Shown here: one piece after another, positions 4,654 to 5,044 of the stretch
Layout: each line of letters opens with the position of its first letter
Position numbering within the stretch: position 1 is the first letter of the stretch
From: an uncultured Nitrosopumilaceae archaeon
Lineage (GTDB): Archaea; Thermoproteota; Nitrososphaeria; Nitrososphaerales; Nitrosopumilaceae
NCBI GenBank assembly: GCA_937875805.1
Contig: CALFHG010000183.1
Coordinates: forward strand, 1 to 5,044
DNA: 5,044 nucleotides
Reading direction: 5' to 3'
Translations under genes and position numbers: made by a program
Notes under the pieces: generated by a model
What the model saw: the letters and a program-made list of their open reading frames with translations, nothing else
Databases searched by the model: none
What the model was told of the DNA's origin: nothing

Positions 4654-5044
4654 TTCCCTAATCTCCTCTTCCTCACTTGATATGTTCTAATAGCTCTCAT
4701 TAAATCTATTTTTCTAAATTCAGGCCAAAAAATATCCATAAATATTAATTCACTATAGGCACTTTGCCACATTAAAAATCCGCTTAATCTCTTCTCTCCT
4801 GAAGTCCTTAATACCATATCTGGTGATGATTGCGGTAAATGTGATGTGTAGAGATTTAATTCAATTTCCTTTTTATTAATATCTTCTACATTGAGAGAAC
4901 CATTTTTTATTTTACTTCCAATTTTCTTTACTGCGTCTACTAATTCATCTTGTCCACCATATGCAAGTGCAATATTTAGAAAATGATTACTGTAATCCTT
5001 TGTAGCATCATCTAACTGTTGTAAAATTTCTTTAATGGCTTCTG
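4650..5044 (-). CDS. uppS: cis-Prenyltransferase (polyprenyl diphosphate synthase), C-terminal part
   Basis: Only the last 130 residues are in the window; the 5' end lies beyond base 5044. The family adds isopentenyl units in cis to make the long polyprenyl diphosphate that becomes the lipid carrier for glycan assembly, dolichol-like in archaea. Visible motifs are NIALAYGGQDELV (the conserved YGG region) and PDMVLRTSGEKRLSGFLMWQ, whose two Arg and Ser correspond to the IPP-binding R-x5-R-x-S of E. coli UppS. SAYSELIF follows, with the metal-linked Glu, then a WPEF segment and an RRLG end matching the C-terminal RxG motif. The TGA overlaps the ATG of the Nudix gene. The bacterial gene symbol is used for the family; the archaeal product length is not known from the sequence. 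Confidence 0.93.
   Translation of the reverse strand, partial: EAIKEILQQLDDATKDYSNHFLNIALAYGGQDELVDAVKKIGSKIKNGSLNVEDINKKEIELNLYTSHLPQSSPDMVLRTSGEKRLSGFLMWQSAYSELIFMDIFWPEFRKIDLMRAIRTYQVRKRRLGK

Noticed and set aside
1..5044. tRNA or rRNA gene.
   Set aside because: No cloverleaf with a GTTCRA-type T loop or rRNA-like stretch was recognised; the gaps outside genes are short and AT-rich.

Overview
The window is AT-rich, densely packed and looks archaeal. It most resembles a marine-type ammonia-oxidising Nitrososphaeria (Thaumarchaeota, Nitrosopumilus-like) genome. The reasons are the short archaeal form of adenylosuccinate synthetase, an archaeal-style OMP decarboxylase and cis-prenyltransferase, a SAM-like recombinase-domain protein of a kind common in that group, and start codons that mostly lack a Shine-Dalgarno sequence but have an AT-rich TATA-like box about 22-32 nt upstream (leaderless pattern). 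The lineage is inferred from protein character, not from a database search.

Layout. Bases 1-343 carry no convincing gene. They hold a cluster of three hairpin units (68-107, 129-166, 232-271), each with a stem of different sequence but preserved pairing, around a conserved loop of exactly 26 nt, plus a possible decayed fourth copy. Next is a minus-strand gene (344-874) for a protein with a recombinase-type SAM-like N-terminal domain and a possible winged-helix C-terminal part, but no recombinase catalytic domain. Bases 875-982 are a divergent intergenic region with a 7-bp inverted repeat. A small plus-strand gene (983-1264) encodes a YggX-like (Fe(II)-trafficking family) protein with two added CxxC motifs. 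It meets the minus-strand gene 1261-1722, a helical protein with a 38-residue internal repeat, tail to tail with overlapping stop codons.

From a short divergent promoter region (1723-1801) the plus strand carries purA (1802-2803, IMP to adenylosuccinate), an unrecognised 226-residue gene (GTG start, 2853-3533), and pyrF (3514-4254, OMP to UMP), which overlaps the unknown gene by 20 bp. This is a small nucleotide-biosynthesis cluster. Facing it on the minus strand is a two-gene unit: a cis-prenyltransferase (cut by the window edge, 4650-5044) whose stop overlaps the start of a Nudix hydrolase of the Ap4A-hydrolase type (4234-4653). The Nudix gene overlaps the 3' end of pyrF by 21 bp.

The housekeeping half (about 1800-5044) is ordinary. 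The left edge is where something unusual may be: compensatory changes in three adjacent hairpins argue for a selected structure in single-stranded DNA or RNA, next to a recombinase-related DNA-binding-type protein. No link between the two has been shown.
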